Assembly: GCA_030760725.1 (NCBI GenBank)
Contig: JASWHV010000003.1
Coordinates: 112,624,153 to 112,688,152 of the forward strand
Origin: Neostapfia colusana
Lineage: Eukaryota; Streptophyta; Magnoliopsida; Poales; Poaceae
Length of the DNA: 64,000 nucleotides
Direction of reading: 5' to 3'
This document shows positions 1 through 8,990 of the stretch, piece after piece (within the stretch, counting starts at the first letter, position 1; each line of letters begins with the position of its first letter). The notes under the pieces are model-generated. The model was not told where the DNA came from. It did not search any database and saw nothing but the letters and a program-made list of their open reading frames with translations. The translations under genes and the position numbers were made by a program.

Positions 1-1
1 T

Positions 2-784
2 TACAACAGGTCAGTTCACTCTACTACAAAGGTAAGCCCATTCCAGGTAGTGTATGGTTTCAATCCCCGTGCTCCTATTGATTTATTACCTTTGCCTCTT
101 TCTGAAACTATAAATTTGGATGCTACACAACGATCTGAATTCATTCTTAAGATGCATGAAACTAAAAAGAAAAATATTGAAAGGATGAATAAGAAGTATA
201 GAATTTCAGGTAGTAAATGTAGAAAAGAAGTAAAACTTGAACCAGTGGACTTGGTATGGCTACATTTGAGAAAAGAACGATTCCCTCACTTGAGAAAATC
301 TAAACTTATGCCACGAGCTGCTGGTCCTTTTAAGATTGTTGAAAAGATCAATGACAATGCATATAAGTTTGAGTTGCCTCCCGATAATAGGGTTAGTCCC
401 ACATTTAACATTTCAGATTTACGACCATACTTGGGAGAAGAAGATGACCTTGAGTCGAGGACGACTCCGATTCAAGACGGGGAGGATGATGAGGACATCA
501 CAACAGTGGATACTCACATTGATATACAAGGACCAATCACAAGAGCACGAGCACGGTTACTAAATCAGCAGGTGAACTCGTTCCTAACTTCCTACCCATG
601 TGATTTTGAGAATGGATTGCTATTTAATGATTTAATTGTTATTAGGAACCATGGACATGATCAACAAGTAAAGGGAGGAGGATTTGGGGACGTGGAGAAC
701 CAGATGGGACATCCACAAGTTGATGGAAACAGTTGCCAACTTGGACTCGAGTTCAACTCGGAGTCCAGGAGCAGTCCATCTTAA
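2..784 (+). CDS. Ty3/gypsy polyprotein, C-terminal part of integrase (5' partial)
   Basis: This is the C-terminal end of a retrotransposon polyprotein. The frame is already open at the left edge, giving about 260 residues to a TAA. It begins in the distal integrase core (VHSTTKVSPFQVVYGFNPRAP, the usual 'spf.vvyG..PraP' block). It continues through the integrase C-terminal domain (DLVWLHLRKERFP, then GPFKIVEKINDNAYKFELP and FNISDLRPYLGEED), followed by an acidic linker and GPITRARAR near residue 180. I see no chromodomain after this point, so it is not the A/B or D/E type, and I do not assign it to a named lineage. The last 60 residues look like low-constraint tail. It is plus-strand, opposite to the fragment that follows. 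The visible part has no stop or frameshift, so the copy may be fairly young; everything upstream lies outside the window. Confidence 0.85.
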   Translation, partial: YNRSVHSTTKVSPFQVVYGFNPRAPIDLLPLPLSETINLDATQRSEFILKMHETKKKNIERMNKKYRISGSKCRKEVKLEPVDLVWLHLRKERFPHLRKSKLMPRAAGPFKIVEKINDNAYKFELPPDNRVSPTFNISDLRPYLGEEDDLESRTTPIQDGEDDEDITTVDTHIDIQGPITRARARLLNQQVNSFLTSYPCDFENGLLFNDLIVIRNHGHDQQVKGGGFGDVENQMGHPQVDGNSCQLGLEFNSESRSSPS

Positions 785-804
785 AACTCGGAGTCCAGGA
801 GCAG
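755..804 (+). repeat. 20-bp direct repeat at the end of the gypsy ORF
   Basis: The 20-mer AACTCGGAGTCCAGGAGCAG occurs at 755-774 and 785-804, a 30-bp period. The first copy is in the last codons of the ORF and the second just past the stop. It looks like a local duplication that may have altered the C-terminus and stop position. Confidence 0.9.
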
Positions 805-1104
805 CCAAATTCGTGGGTTTTGCTTAGATAAACAGCCGCCGTTCTACGGTTTTTGTGAGACCCCAAACTTCGTGATTTTCAGATCGTGTTTTCTATGTTC
901 TTGCTCGTGTTCTCGGTTGCACTTGCAGGGATTATCCTTCTTGGCAAGGTCAATCGTGTGCTGCACGGTTGATAACCAACGGAGCAGTGGTTTAGTGATT
1001 GCAGGGGTGTTCGAACTGCTCGAGTGCCGCGGATCATCAATGTCGAGTTCTCCACCTTAATCGACCTACCTTTCGGAAGATCGGGCCTAAACCTATCATC
1101 ATTG
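785..1104 (+). other. 3' non-coding tail of the plus-strand gypsy fragment
   Basis: There is no coding signal here. By position it should be the 3' untranslated region or the start of an LTR of the preceding gypsy element, but I could not fix an LTR start (TG) or polypurine tract. It stops where minus-strand RT coding sequence begins near 1105. Confidence 0.5.
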
Positions 1105-1735
1105 ATCTTCAGCTGGAAGTATCACAACCGAAGATCAATCTTAGAGAAAATCTGGGCGCCTTTCATTTGATCGAATAAGTCCTCTATACGGGGCAGCGGT
1201 TACTTATTCTTGATCGTCACTTTGTTGAGACACCTATAGTCCACACACATCCTTTGGGTTCCATCCTTCTTATCTACGAAGAGCACAGGGGCTCCCCACG
1301 GTGGTGAGCTTGGGCGTATCAGACCCTTATCTAGCTGCTCCTGAGTTTGTTTCTTGAGCTCCACTAATTCATTAGCAGGCATCCTATATGGTCTCTTAGC
1401 TATAGGTGAAGTTCCGAGTACTAAATCAATGGCAAACTCTATGTCACGATCAGGTGGCATACCTGGCAGTTCTTCTGGAAACAGATCTGGATATTCTTGA
1501 ATCACCAGAATGGTTTCCAATGTCACTCCTTCCACGTGATTCAATACTGCCTTCTCGGTTGCAGGTTGGGCTGCCTTGAACTCGATACGAGTACCGTGCT
1601 CACTCGTTAACTGTATGATCCTCTTAGCACATTGAATCACTCCTTTATACTTGCTTAACCAGTCCATTCCAAGTATTATATAAATCCCTTGGGAATCCAA
1701 GATGATAAGGATGGCGAGAAAATCTACCCCCTTAT
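1105..1735 (-). pseudogene. Ty3/gypsy protease-RT fragment, decayed
   Basis: This is a minus-strand relic of a gypsy polyprotein. Read from 1735 downward it shows the end of the retropepsin domain (SQGIYIILGMDWLSKYKGVI), the linker with PDLFPEELPGMPPDRDIEFA, and the amino-terminal RT fingers (LIRPSSPPWGAPVLFVDKKD, then CVDYRCLNKVTIKNK). A TAA at 1200-1202 replaces the tyrosine of the KNKYPLPRIEDLF motif. The same frame still reads PLPRIEDLFDQMKGAQIFSK below it, and a second stop (TGA at 1122-1124) falls in the RSGYHQ-equivalent block. The fragment ends abruptly near 1105, so the RT active-site FIDD/YVDD, RNase H and integrase are missing. The protease catalytic DSGA is also absent on the other side. 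It is non-functional. The sequence resembles the A/B polyprotein but is clearly a different family. Confidence 0.85.
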
Positions 1736-2049
1736 CTTAATGCTTACTCTCGGAATTGAATTTAGAATTGAAAGAAGTGATTTCCCAACTATATGCATCA
1801 AGATATATGAACTAAGCAACTCCTTTATTAATATTAGCCTATATGAAGATGTGGACAAGTGCCGAAGCATACCACAACTCTCTACTATGTGTGGATGTGG
1901 ACATTCGCTGAAGCGTCCCACAAATCACATCCAAGCACACAAACATAAGCAATCATCATAAATGTTCAGCATACCACTCTTATTTCAAACTACTATGATC
2001 TAAGCGTTCTTATTACAACTTTATTCAATAGGGACAACCTAAACTTAAT
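1736..2049. other. Decayed retrotransposon interior, no gene seen
   Basis: This is AT-rich sequence between the protease-RT fragment and the accessory-ORF relic. Gag should lie here on the minus strand, but I see no capsid or zinc-knuckle motif, so gag appears to have been deleted or has decayed beyond recognition. Confidence 0.5.
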
Positions 2050-2948
2050 CGTGAGAACCAGTGCTGTTCTGGCCATGTGGCGGGGGTGGTCCATGCATGG
2101 GCGCACACTATGGTGAGTCGGCCGCCCATGTAAGGGTAGGTGATGCTGGTGCTCCATTTGTTCCCGCGTTGGCACGAGTCTCCTCTTGTTACTCTAGCAA
2201 GTACAACTTCTTGCGTAGGTAGCAGATCTCTTCTTGTGTGCTTGCGTAGCGGTTTCCCAACTCCACGAGCATTCTCTAAGATTTGTCAGCTGCTCCTCCA
2301 TGGGGTCCAATGATCTCCCTTGTACCACTCTTCCGATATGGATGCAGCTCAAAATTAGTGATTTCAAGCTGCCCACGGAAAGCTTAGCATAGTCCGGTGA
2401 GTGCATTCCATGCAGCATCATCGACAACTTCTGCCCTAGTGGCTCTCCATGTGGGTGCGAAGTGCAGTGTGACAACCCTAGGATGGTTACTTCAGCCTTC
2501 AACTCTTCATGTACGAGATGAGGGACTTTCTTGAGGAGTTACTCCAGGTATAAGCTGCAGCAATCAAGGAACTCTCTCAGCTCTCTGGTTATGTGTCCTC
2601 CCTCCATCCCGTTGGACAGGAATTCTTGAGCAGAACGGATGACCTGTTCATCATCTTCATTCTCGGCCTCAGCAGGTGATGGCTCCTCTCCGTGTTCATC
2701 TTCTTCAGGTGCAGCCTCATAGAGCTCCACTGGGTGTAAGCCCGCTTGGTATTCCTCCTAAGGTGCATACCAGTATTGTCCTTCTTGTTGATCGTCTTCC
2801 AAGTCATCCACGAATGGTTCTACCTCTTCCGGATCCTCTTCCACATGCATAAGGCCATTGACTTCATCCTCATCATGAGGTTCCATCTTCACTTCCTCCA
2901 AATACGGTCCATCGAAAACCACAATGGGGTCAAGTGAGAATCCAAGTG
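2050..2948 (-). pseudogene. Accessory ORF (ORF0-like) relic of the minus-strand gypsy element
   Basis: Three minus-strand ORFs (2948-2758, 2730-2539, 2502-2194) are in one reading frame, separated only by stop codons at 2758-2760 and 2539-2541, so they are pieces of one former gene. The first pieces are strongly acidic (DEDEVNGLMHVEEDPEE, PEEDEHGEEPSPAEAEN). The coding signal then shifts frame at least twice: a stretch with WRATRAEVVDDAAWNAL, then a helical stretch with ASTQEEICYLRKKLYLLE. An acidic, coiled-coil-containing product upstream of gag matches the type of extra ORF seen intact in element B. Homology to those ORF0s is not clear by eye. The amino-terminal part is cut off at 2948, where the CACTA terminus begins. 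I cannot assign a function. Confidence 0.6.
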
Positions 2949-2970
2949 CACTACTACAAAAACCATTATC

Positions 2971-3325
2971 ACAGGCGCCTCGTTTTTTCAGACCCAGGCG
3001 GTCCGTAAAAAATGCGCCTGTGATGTCGAATGAATAAATAGCCGCCTTTGATGAATAAACATCACAGACTGCTCGCAACGGCGAACCGCCTGTGTAAACA
3101 CATGAATTTTCACAGGCGGACCGTGGAGTAGGAGTCGCCTGCATTATTGGCCATTAACACAGGCGGCTGAAGCAACCGGGAGTAGGAGCCACCTGCAATA
3201 TTGGCCATTAATACAGAGGGGAACGTGCATTTGAATTCAATTCAAAGCCGCATTAATACAGGTGGCTGAAACGACCGGGAGTCGGGAGCCGCCTGCAATA
3301 TTGGCCAATAATACCGAGGGGATAG
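2971..3325. repeat. CACTA subterminal repeat array, left block
   Basis: There are many copies of ACAGGCGG/CCGCCTG. A longer unit recurs about every 70-80 bp: ACAGGCGGCTGAAGC, then GGGAGTAGGAGCC, then GCCTGCAATATTGGCC and ATTAATAC. Copies near 3110, 3160 and 3255 differ by point changes. Confidence 0.8.
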
Positions 3326-3441
3326 GAACGCGCCTTTGACAACAAATAATTCAATAATTGATAATAAACATTCATCATAAAACACACATTCATTAAAAAT
3401 TAAATTTTTACAAACAACAAACGAAAATAACAGACGATTGC

Positions 3442-3948
3442 CTAGTCCTCCAGTGGCGGAGGAACCCCACACTTGTCGGCGATCTCCTCCACCAACTTCC
3501 TGCTTCCTTCCACCCCAAGCAATTCACCGACCGTCTCCCGCATCGCGTCAAGACATCTAGCCACTGTGCTTAACCTGAAAAGGTAGTGGGCTATGGTGCC
3601 CATTCCAGTACATTCTAGAAGGCGACCAAGGCCCAGAAGAACCATGGCATCAGATGTACTGTCAAATACATCCTTCGCCATCTGCCGGCGCAACGGTGAT
3701 AGGTCGTCGTCCGCCTGTTCCCTAAGGGCAACCAAACTCTGCTCTAGGAAAGCGACTTTCCTATGCAGGTGCACTCTCTCTTCCGCCCACGAAGGCGGCG
3801 GAGGTGCGGTTGGAGCCGGGGACGGAGGCGCGGTTGGAGCTGGGGACAGAGGCGCAGTTGGAGTCGGGGACGGAGGTGCGGTTGGAGCCGGGGACGGAGG
3901 CTCAGCGAGTAGAGAGCATGGTCGGGAGCGCTTCGTTGGTGGTGCCAT
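3442..3948 (-). CDS. Hypothetical proline-rich/coiled-coil protein inside the CACTA element
   Basis: A 168-residue minus-strand ORF; I do not recognise the family. I start it at the ATG at 3946-3948 rather than the longer upstream reading. This ATG follows a CT-rich stretch of about 95 bp with a TATA-like TTATAAT at 4044-4050, which looks like a short plant promoter and leader, whereas the longer N-terminus reads through the repeat block. Residues about 17-53 are a run of imperfect SPAPTAPP-type repeats. Residues about 55-95 are charged and heptad-like (EERVHLHRKVAFLEQSLVAL). The rest is predicted helical (TVARCLDAMRETVGELLG) and ends in GVPPPLED. There is no zinc finger, transposase motif or membrane segment. 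It could be a captured host-gene fragment or a transposon-encoded accessory protein. The frame has no stops, although the overlapping opposite-strand frame is also open, as expected for GC-rich repeats. Confidence 0.45.
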   Translation of the reverse strand: MAPPTKRSRPCSLLAEPPSPAPTAPPSPTPTAPLSPAPTAPPSPAPTAPPPPSWAEERVHLHRKVAFLEQSLVALREQADDDLSPLRRQMAKDVFDSTSDAMVLLGLGRLLECTGMGTIAHYLFRLSTVARCLDAMRETVGELLGVEGSRKLVEEIADKCGVPPPLED

Positions 3949-4109
3949 TGAGACTAGGGCTACGGTCCAGCGAGGAAGATGAAGACTAGAGGGAAGAGGA
4001 AGACTGATGGTGGTGTAGACTGCTGAGAAGGGGAAGATGCAAGTTATAATAGTGCGGAGAAGGAGAGGTCGGATCGCTTTGAATTCTGCGCGTGAATGGC
4101 AACGACTGC

Positions 4110-4190
4110 ACGATACAGGCATACCGTGGATTAGGAGCCGCTTGCAATATTGTCCATTAATACAGGCGGCTGAAGCGACCGGGCGTACGC
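4110..4190. repeat. CACTA subterminal repeat, second block
   Basis: One more copy of the same unit (GGATTAGGAGCCGCTTGCAA, then CATTAATACAGGCGGCTGAA) lies on the far side of the 168-aa ORF, in the same orientation as the left block. It shows that the ORF is embedded inside transposon subterminal DNA rather than beside it. Confidence 0.75.
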
Positions 4191-4701
4191 GCCTTACCTT
4201 TTCTCTTAACGCGTGCGCGCGAGGGGAACACGCACAGTACATGCATCCTTAGAGTTGCACATGCGGATAATCTTATGTTACAATGGCAAATGGCGAGGAA
4301 CCATGGCTGTAACACCCCAAATTTTGATTCAAAACTCTAAACCATGTTCAGGGAGGAATTTAAAAATTTTTGGACGTGTTGCATGTTTTGCAAAAATTCA
4401 AATTCAAACTGGAATTCAAATTATACTCAAAACAGAAAAGAAATGGAAAAAGAAAAAAGAATCGGGAAAAAAACCGGCCAGTGGGCTGAAACCCGCCAGC
4501 CGGCCCAGTTTCCCCGCGCCAGCCCGCCCCCGCGCGCCCGCGCTGTCTCTCACACAGACAGGTGGGACCCACCTGTCATCCCCAACCCCGTGACCCCGGA
4601 CTCTCTCCCGCACGCGCGATCTTAACCGATCGAAAAACCGCGTTCCTCAGCCGAATTCCGGTCACAACTCGATCACAACTGACCCACCGCCCTCCCCCGG
4701 C

Positions 4702-4708
4702 TATAAAA
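4702..4708 (+). promoter_or_regulatory. TATA box of the element A 5' LTR
   Basis: GGCTATAAAAACCCC, 394 bp into the LTR, in a CpG-rich context. It is conserved in the 3' LTR (12844-12850) and in both LTRs of B. Transcription would begin near 4732, defining the U3/R boundary. Confidence 0.8.
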
Positions 4709-4975
4709 ACCCCAGCCCCGATCGGTTTTTCCCAAGCGATCGCCGATTTTTACTCCGGTGAGCACCGAGACTTCGCCGGTGAATTCTGGCCGATCTAAGC
4801 TCGGAAACTCTGATCTAACTCGCTGGTCTTGATCCACCGCCTCCGGGGAGCTTTGCAGGTGCAGAAAACTCGGAGACTTACGGTGTAAATCCAGCGCCGA
4901 CGAGCTTCGCCGTGGTTCTGCCTCGGACCTCGCCGCCGAGCACTTTCCAGGACCCCCGAGCTCGAGAAAACCCCC

Positions 4976-4984
4976 GAGGTGAGA
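4976..4984 (+). promoter_or_regulatory. Candidate 5' splice donor in the element A leader
   Basis: CCCGAG|GTGAGAT, a close match to the plant donor consensus, with the putative intron starting at 4979. It is about 245 nt after the expected transcription start. The interval 4732-4978 contains no ATG. The same donor is present in A's 3' LTR (intron side 13121) and in B's LTRs. Pairing with acceptors at 7909-7910 (ORF0) or 8989-8990 (gag) is inferred, not shown. Confidence 0.5.
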
Positions 4985-5987
4985 TCACTGACCTCCTCTC
5001 TACCGATCTAGGCCATAAGATCACAGTTCTAGGCAGAATTCTCGAGGATCCGAAACTTTCCGGCGAGATCGCCGCTTCCCGCCGCCGTGCGCCGCTGGCA
5101 GCGCCGCCCGCGCTCGATCGGAGCGACGTGGCCGCTTGTGCGCCGTTTATTTTAAATCGCACGGTAGACTTTAAAACCCCGCGTACCGGTTCGATGTTAT
5201 AATCTCAGCCGTCGGTTTAAAATCGGACGGTCCACGTCAGCCCCGCATTATAAAGACTGGAATTGAGAGCTAGCCCCGGAAACTTCAGATCTAGCCCCTG
5301 GAACTCCAGAAAATCATGTAAATTCATTTAAAAATCAGTTTTAGCCCCTGGACTTAATAAAAATTAGGAAAAACACCTCTGATAAGTGTAGCTAGACCCC
5401 TGGAAATTATGAAAATAATATTATAGACCCTGTAATGGGGTGAATTCATTATTTTAGCCCTGTTTAGTATTTAATTTTGAAAATTGAATATGTAACTAGT
5501 GTTTAAAAATTAAAAAGGGGGACAAACATAATTGTCAAAATTAATTAAAAACTGTCTCAGTACTTAGAAAACTTTGGAGTGAGCTAAAAATATATTTTTG
5601 GGCTGAAATGAATTTGTTTCATTAATTATTCACATTATTTAGTATAGGGACACATTTTTAAGTAAAGAATAGCTATAGAAAAAAAGGGAAAATAATTATG
5701 AAATAGTTTACATCAGAGGCCAAGGTCAAAATGTGTTATTAAATTATTTAGGGCCAAAACCTATACTGTTTAGATGATGTGTATTACTAGTTTCATAATA
5801 AAATACACAATTATGCATAGGAATATAAATCTGAAAATATAGCAAATAGTAAAAGATAAATGGAGTTTCTAAAATCCAAAGAATTCAGTTTAGGGTTGAT
5901 AGAAATTATGAAGGCACATATGGAGAAGAAAAATACTTTTCTTACATACTTGGTAGTTTAATATAAGGAATTTATTTAAAAACTGAA

Positions 5988-5988
<1 letters not shown>

Positions 5989-6064
<76 letters not shown>
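5989..6064 (+). repeat. (CA)9(TA)29 microsatellite in the 5' LTR
   Basis: CA units at 5989-6006 run into TA units at 6007-6064. The 3' LTR of the same element has (CA)11(TA)14 at 14164-14213, and B has only a short broken TA tract, so the tract has changed by slippage since insertion. Confidence 0.95.
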
Positions 6065-6067
<3 letters not shown>

Positions 6068-7698
6068 TGTAAGTATAAATATGAACACCAAAGTAGGAAT
6101 CATACACATATAAATAAAAGTGTGTGCAAGCCACAGATAAATGTGAATGTGTGGTTTGTATGAAGTAGAAGTGTGAACTATGTCTTATGATTGTTGTTTT
6201 TCTTTTGCTATGTGTGATGGTATGAGTAGAACCTGTTCAAGAGCAAGTTATTCCTTTCCAAGATCAGGACTACCCATTTCAAGAGCAGCAATAAGGAGGC
6301 AAGTGTCCTTGACCACTTTGATCCTATGCTAGGATGTGTAGATAGAATTATTTGCATTGTCAAGTTAAATATGAAACCCATGCTAGGAAGTTTCCCTAGA
6401 ATTGCATTACCTTGTTTCCTTGAAGCTTGGGTTGGGATTTATTTTTGTCATGTCATTTATTTACATGCATTTGCTTAGCCATGCTTAGAATGGGATATTT
6501 GGGAAATGAGATCATCAGTTTATATTACCATACTCTTGAATGAGACATTGTGAATTATGTAGAGGTAGGGATCAAGGCAAGTTGGATGTTTTGGTTGTGT
6601 GCTGGGTGCACGAGACTTGGGTTTGTGTTTAGTACTTGCCTGGATCCTAAGGACCGGTTCATGGAGCATGTAACCCGGCTTTACAGTGCCAACCACATGC
6701 TGAGATGGGGCAGCTTGGCCAATTAATTAGGTGTATCCCCGGCGTAGTATGGGTGTGTTGGATGGTGCGGGGAGTAGGTGTCAGCTGGACTACCATATGA
6801 ACCGCAAGGCTCAAGAGGGGGCCACTGCAGCGGGGTTGGAGCCTCTTGTATGCTGTTAGGGGTGAAACCTCAGTGGGCCCATGCTCGTCGGGAATCCCTT
6901 TGTAAAGGCTTCGTAGTGATCTTCTGGCTACACACCTGGGAAGTGTGAATGTGGATCGTAGCCACTGGCATAATGGAGGTTCTTTTAGTCCACCCGGCAA
7001 CGGGGGATGAAATCACTACTTGTGGGTACAGTGGTACAAACTCTGCAGAGTCAAAACTGTCTTGACAGCTGTGCTCACGGTTAAGAGCGGCCTGGACTTA
7101 TTCATGATTAGAGGATTGATGGTTTTGGAAGTTAAGCCGGGAGCTTACCATTGGAAATGATGTTATGGTTATTGGATTATGATAATGGGTTGGGAGATTG
7201 GGACCATTTTACCTCTGTAGTAATGTAGGTGCTTAATAAGCTAAGGTGATAGGTGTTAATTGCGTAGTGCTTTAACCATGAGTTCAACCTCTCCTTGTTC
7301 TAGCCATGCATGATATGATTTTCCCACACTTGCTGAGTGCCATTGGTACTCAACCTTGCATATTTGTTGGTTTATATTGCTGCTCAGGTCAAGATAATGA
7401 GGTGGTGTATAATGACCAAGACTTTGGACCCGAGGAAGGATTTTAGGTTCATGAAGACCCCCGGGCAACGCCTGTGATGGAGCCCTAAAGAATAATATTC
7501 CGCTGCTAGTTTATTTACTTGTGATGAACTTATTATTGTCCATCGAGACATTTACTATGTAAGACTTATTTATATTCGACACCTGGCTTGTAATAAATGA
7601 TGCTTCACTATTTGTCATCACATGTATGAGAAAATGATCCTGGCATACATGTGATATTCACTTGGTTGTTTCTTCGGAAAAACCGGGTGTGACAGAGG

Positions 7699-7710
7699 TG
7701 GTATCAGAGC
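7699..7710 (+). other. Primer binding site, element A
   Basis: TGGTATCAGAGC, complementary to the 3' end of plant initiator tRNA-Met, 4 nt after the LTR. Confidence 0.9.
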
Positions 7711-7910
7711 AAGGTTGCCCGTAGGAACGTGGACCTAGGTAGAAATGGACGTATTTAAGGGCCCTATTTTCTTAAAAACTATTTTCCAAGGTGTGGGTGG
7801 AAAAGTGTTATTAAAGGAGTCATTTTCTTCATCTTACCCCAACTTTCATTCAAAATAGGATTTTTGTTTGAGAATTTATCTAACCTAATTTTAAATTCTT
7901 TTGTTTTTAG

Positions 7911-8690
7911 ATGGTTCGCATGATTCGCACCGCTCGTAAGTCCACAGGAGGGAGAGTTCCCGTAGTTGCCCTTGCCGAAAGAGAGGAGAGTCGTCCAGTG
8001 ACGTACCTTTCCTACGGATTGGCAGTAGGAGATTTGTTGCGCCGTCTTCGACGTATGCTCGAAGCCGCCGGCAATACGGGCAAGCTAATCATCCACTATA
8101 ACTCCACCAGGACCATCCGTGAGAAGAGGGAAGAATGGAGTTCGGAGATGAGGATTATACACGAGAATCAGCTGCTTAAGATTCACCACTCTCCAGCTTG
8201 TCGAGCAACACAAGTTGACGCGGAGAAAGATGTCACCTGGGAGGCCATCACCTGCCAGAGTCACATCTATCGTCGCCACTTGGACAAAACTGAGTACATG
8301 TATGTCCTCCAACGTGAGAGTGGTACCACGGAGTACAAGTACCCACCGGTGCAGCAAGGGACTTCCCATGAGCACATGGACTTGTGCTTGGAGGATGCTG
8401 CTATGCTCAGCACTCGACTGCAGGAGTGTCAACAAGAGCTTCAGGATGTCCGAGACACCCTGAAGGAAACGGAGGCGTTGCTGCGAGCTTGCTTAAAGGT
8501 GAGAGAAAGAGGAGATGGGAATGAACTGTGTGTCACCGTGAATGATACATGGACTCCTGACTCCCCGAATCGCCGAGCGATCAAGCGTCGTCGCACTTCT
8601 CCACCAGCAGCCTCCCCACCCAAAGCAGAGTCAGAAGGTAGCCGAAATGAGGAGGAAGATCCCGAGGAGCCAGCTCAAGAGGACGAGTAG
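7911..8690 (+). CDS. ORF0, accessory protein between primer site and gag (element A)
   Basis: An intact 259-residue ORF preceding gag in the same orientation. I recognise no catalytic domain. Residues about 1-155 are mixed and basic at the start (MVRMIRTARKSTGGR). Residues about 157-200 form a likely coiled coil (LSTRLQECQQELQDVRDTL). A basic nuclear-localisation-like cluster (RRAIKRRRTSPP) lies at 221-231, and the last 20 residues are acidic (EEEDPEEPAQEDE). B's ORF0 has the same length with about eight substitutions by eye, so the frame has been kept. Some long-LTR gypsy elements of rice are known to carry an ORF0 upstream of gag; its role is not established. The start is firm: ATGG follows directly on TTTTGTTTTTAG, a splice-acceptor-like sequence, suggesting translation from a spliced RNA. 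There is no frameshift, unlike the neighbouring gag-pol. Confidence 0.8.
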   Translation: MVRMIRTARKSTGGRVPVVALAEREESRPVTYLSYGLAVGDLLRRLRRMLEAAGNTGKLIIHYNSTRTIREKREEWSSEMRIIHENQLLKIHHSPACRATQVDAEKDVTWEAITCQSHIYRRHLDKTEYMYVLQRESGTTEYKYPPVQQGTSHEHMDLCLEDAAMLSTRLQECQQELQDVRDTLKETEALLRACLKVRERGDGNELCVTVNDTWTPDSPNRRAIKRRRTSPPAASPPKAESEGSRNEEEDPEEPAQEDE

Positions 8691-8990
8691 TGTAGAGTCT
8701 TTCCCCTAGCTAGCAAGAGGTCGAGTAGTCGAGTCGTTACGTAGTTAATGGTGTGATAATGCTTGGTGTGTGACGTGAGTTGTGGAAGCCATGAGCAATT
8801 GTCCACAGCCTCGTCTCCAGATTGTTTTGCTTTGGTGTGAACCCACAGGAAATAATAGTGCATTTATTTGGTGTGAGATATAAACCCTCGTAAAATTTTA
8901 ACAAAGCCTCAACACCTCAAAGTACCAACAAATGAAAGTAGTAAGATGATACTAAATGGTATGAAATTAACATTTGATTGATTCTGCCAG
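8691..8990 (+). other. ORF0-gag spacer with acceptor-like end
   Basis: 300 bp with no ORF. It ends GATTGATTCTGCCAG directly before the gag ATG, which reads as a 3' splice acceptor. The equivalent stretch in B ends GATTCTACCAG. Confidence 0.55.

Larger units (their letters stand above)
2949..4307. mobile_element. CACTA-type DNA transposon, left end (right end not found)
   Basis: The 16-mer CACTACTACAAAAACC at 2949-2964 is a typical terminal inverted repeat of the plant CACTA (En/Spm) superfamily. It is followed by a subterminal array of short ACAGGCGG and CCGCCTG motifs in both orientations, the usual transposase-binding architecture. The 3 bp before the terminus are GTG (2946-2948), the expected length of a CACTA target duplication. 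I find no matching right terminus (TTTTTGTAGTAGTG-like) before element A starts at 4308, nor in the 219 bp after A. The right end is therefore lost, or lies beyond the D/E array. No transposase is visible, so this is a non-autonomous or truncated copy carrying the ORF at 3442-3948. Confidence 0.75.
4308..7694 (+). repeat. Element A 5' LTR
   Basis: 3,387 bp, TG...CA ends. It contains the promoter, an ATG-free GC-rich leader, an AT-rich middle with a CA/TA microsatellite, and a moderately conserved distal part. No sense-strand gene. Open frames on its antisense strand recur in all LTR copies only because the copies are alike. Confidence 0.95.

Noticed and set aside
2971..3325. Spaced repeat units resembling a CRISPR array
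   Set aside because: Units are imperfect, in both orientations and behind a CACTA terminus; eukaryotic transposon subterminal repeats.
3593..3989. Plus-strand ORFs overlapping the CACTA-borne ORF
   Set aside because: Mirror frames of the SPAPTAPP repeat; the minus-strand frame has the promoter-like upstream region and better composition.
4912..5202. 96-codon ORF in the GC-rich LTR leader (also near 33205 and 42470 on the minus strand)
   Set aside because: It starts beside the proposed donor and lies in untranslated LTR leader; open frames are expected in CpG-rich sequence.
6659..7468. Antisense ORFs of 113 and 70 codons in the A/B LTR, both starting MPGGL, present in all four LTR copies
   Set aside because: Their persistence follows from LTR identity; no domain, antisense to the element, and the wording varies with ordinary LTR substitutions. 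Probably a database-style artefact rather than a gene.
7699..7710. tRNA gene near the primer sites
   Set aside because: Only the 12-nt tRNA-complementary primer site is present; no cloverleaf sequence nearby.
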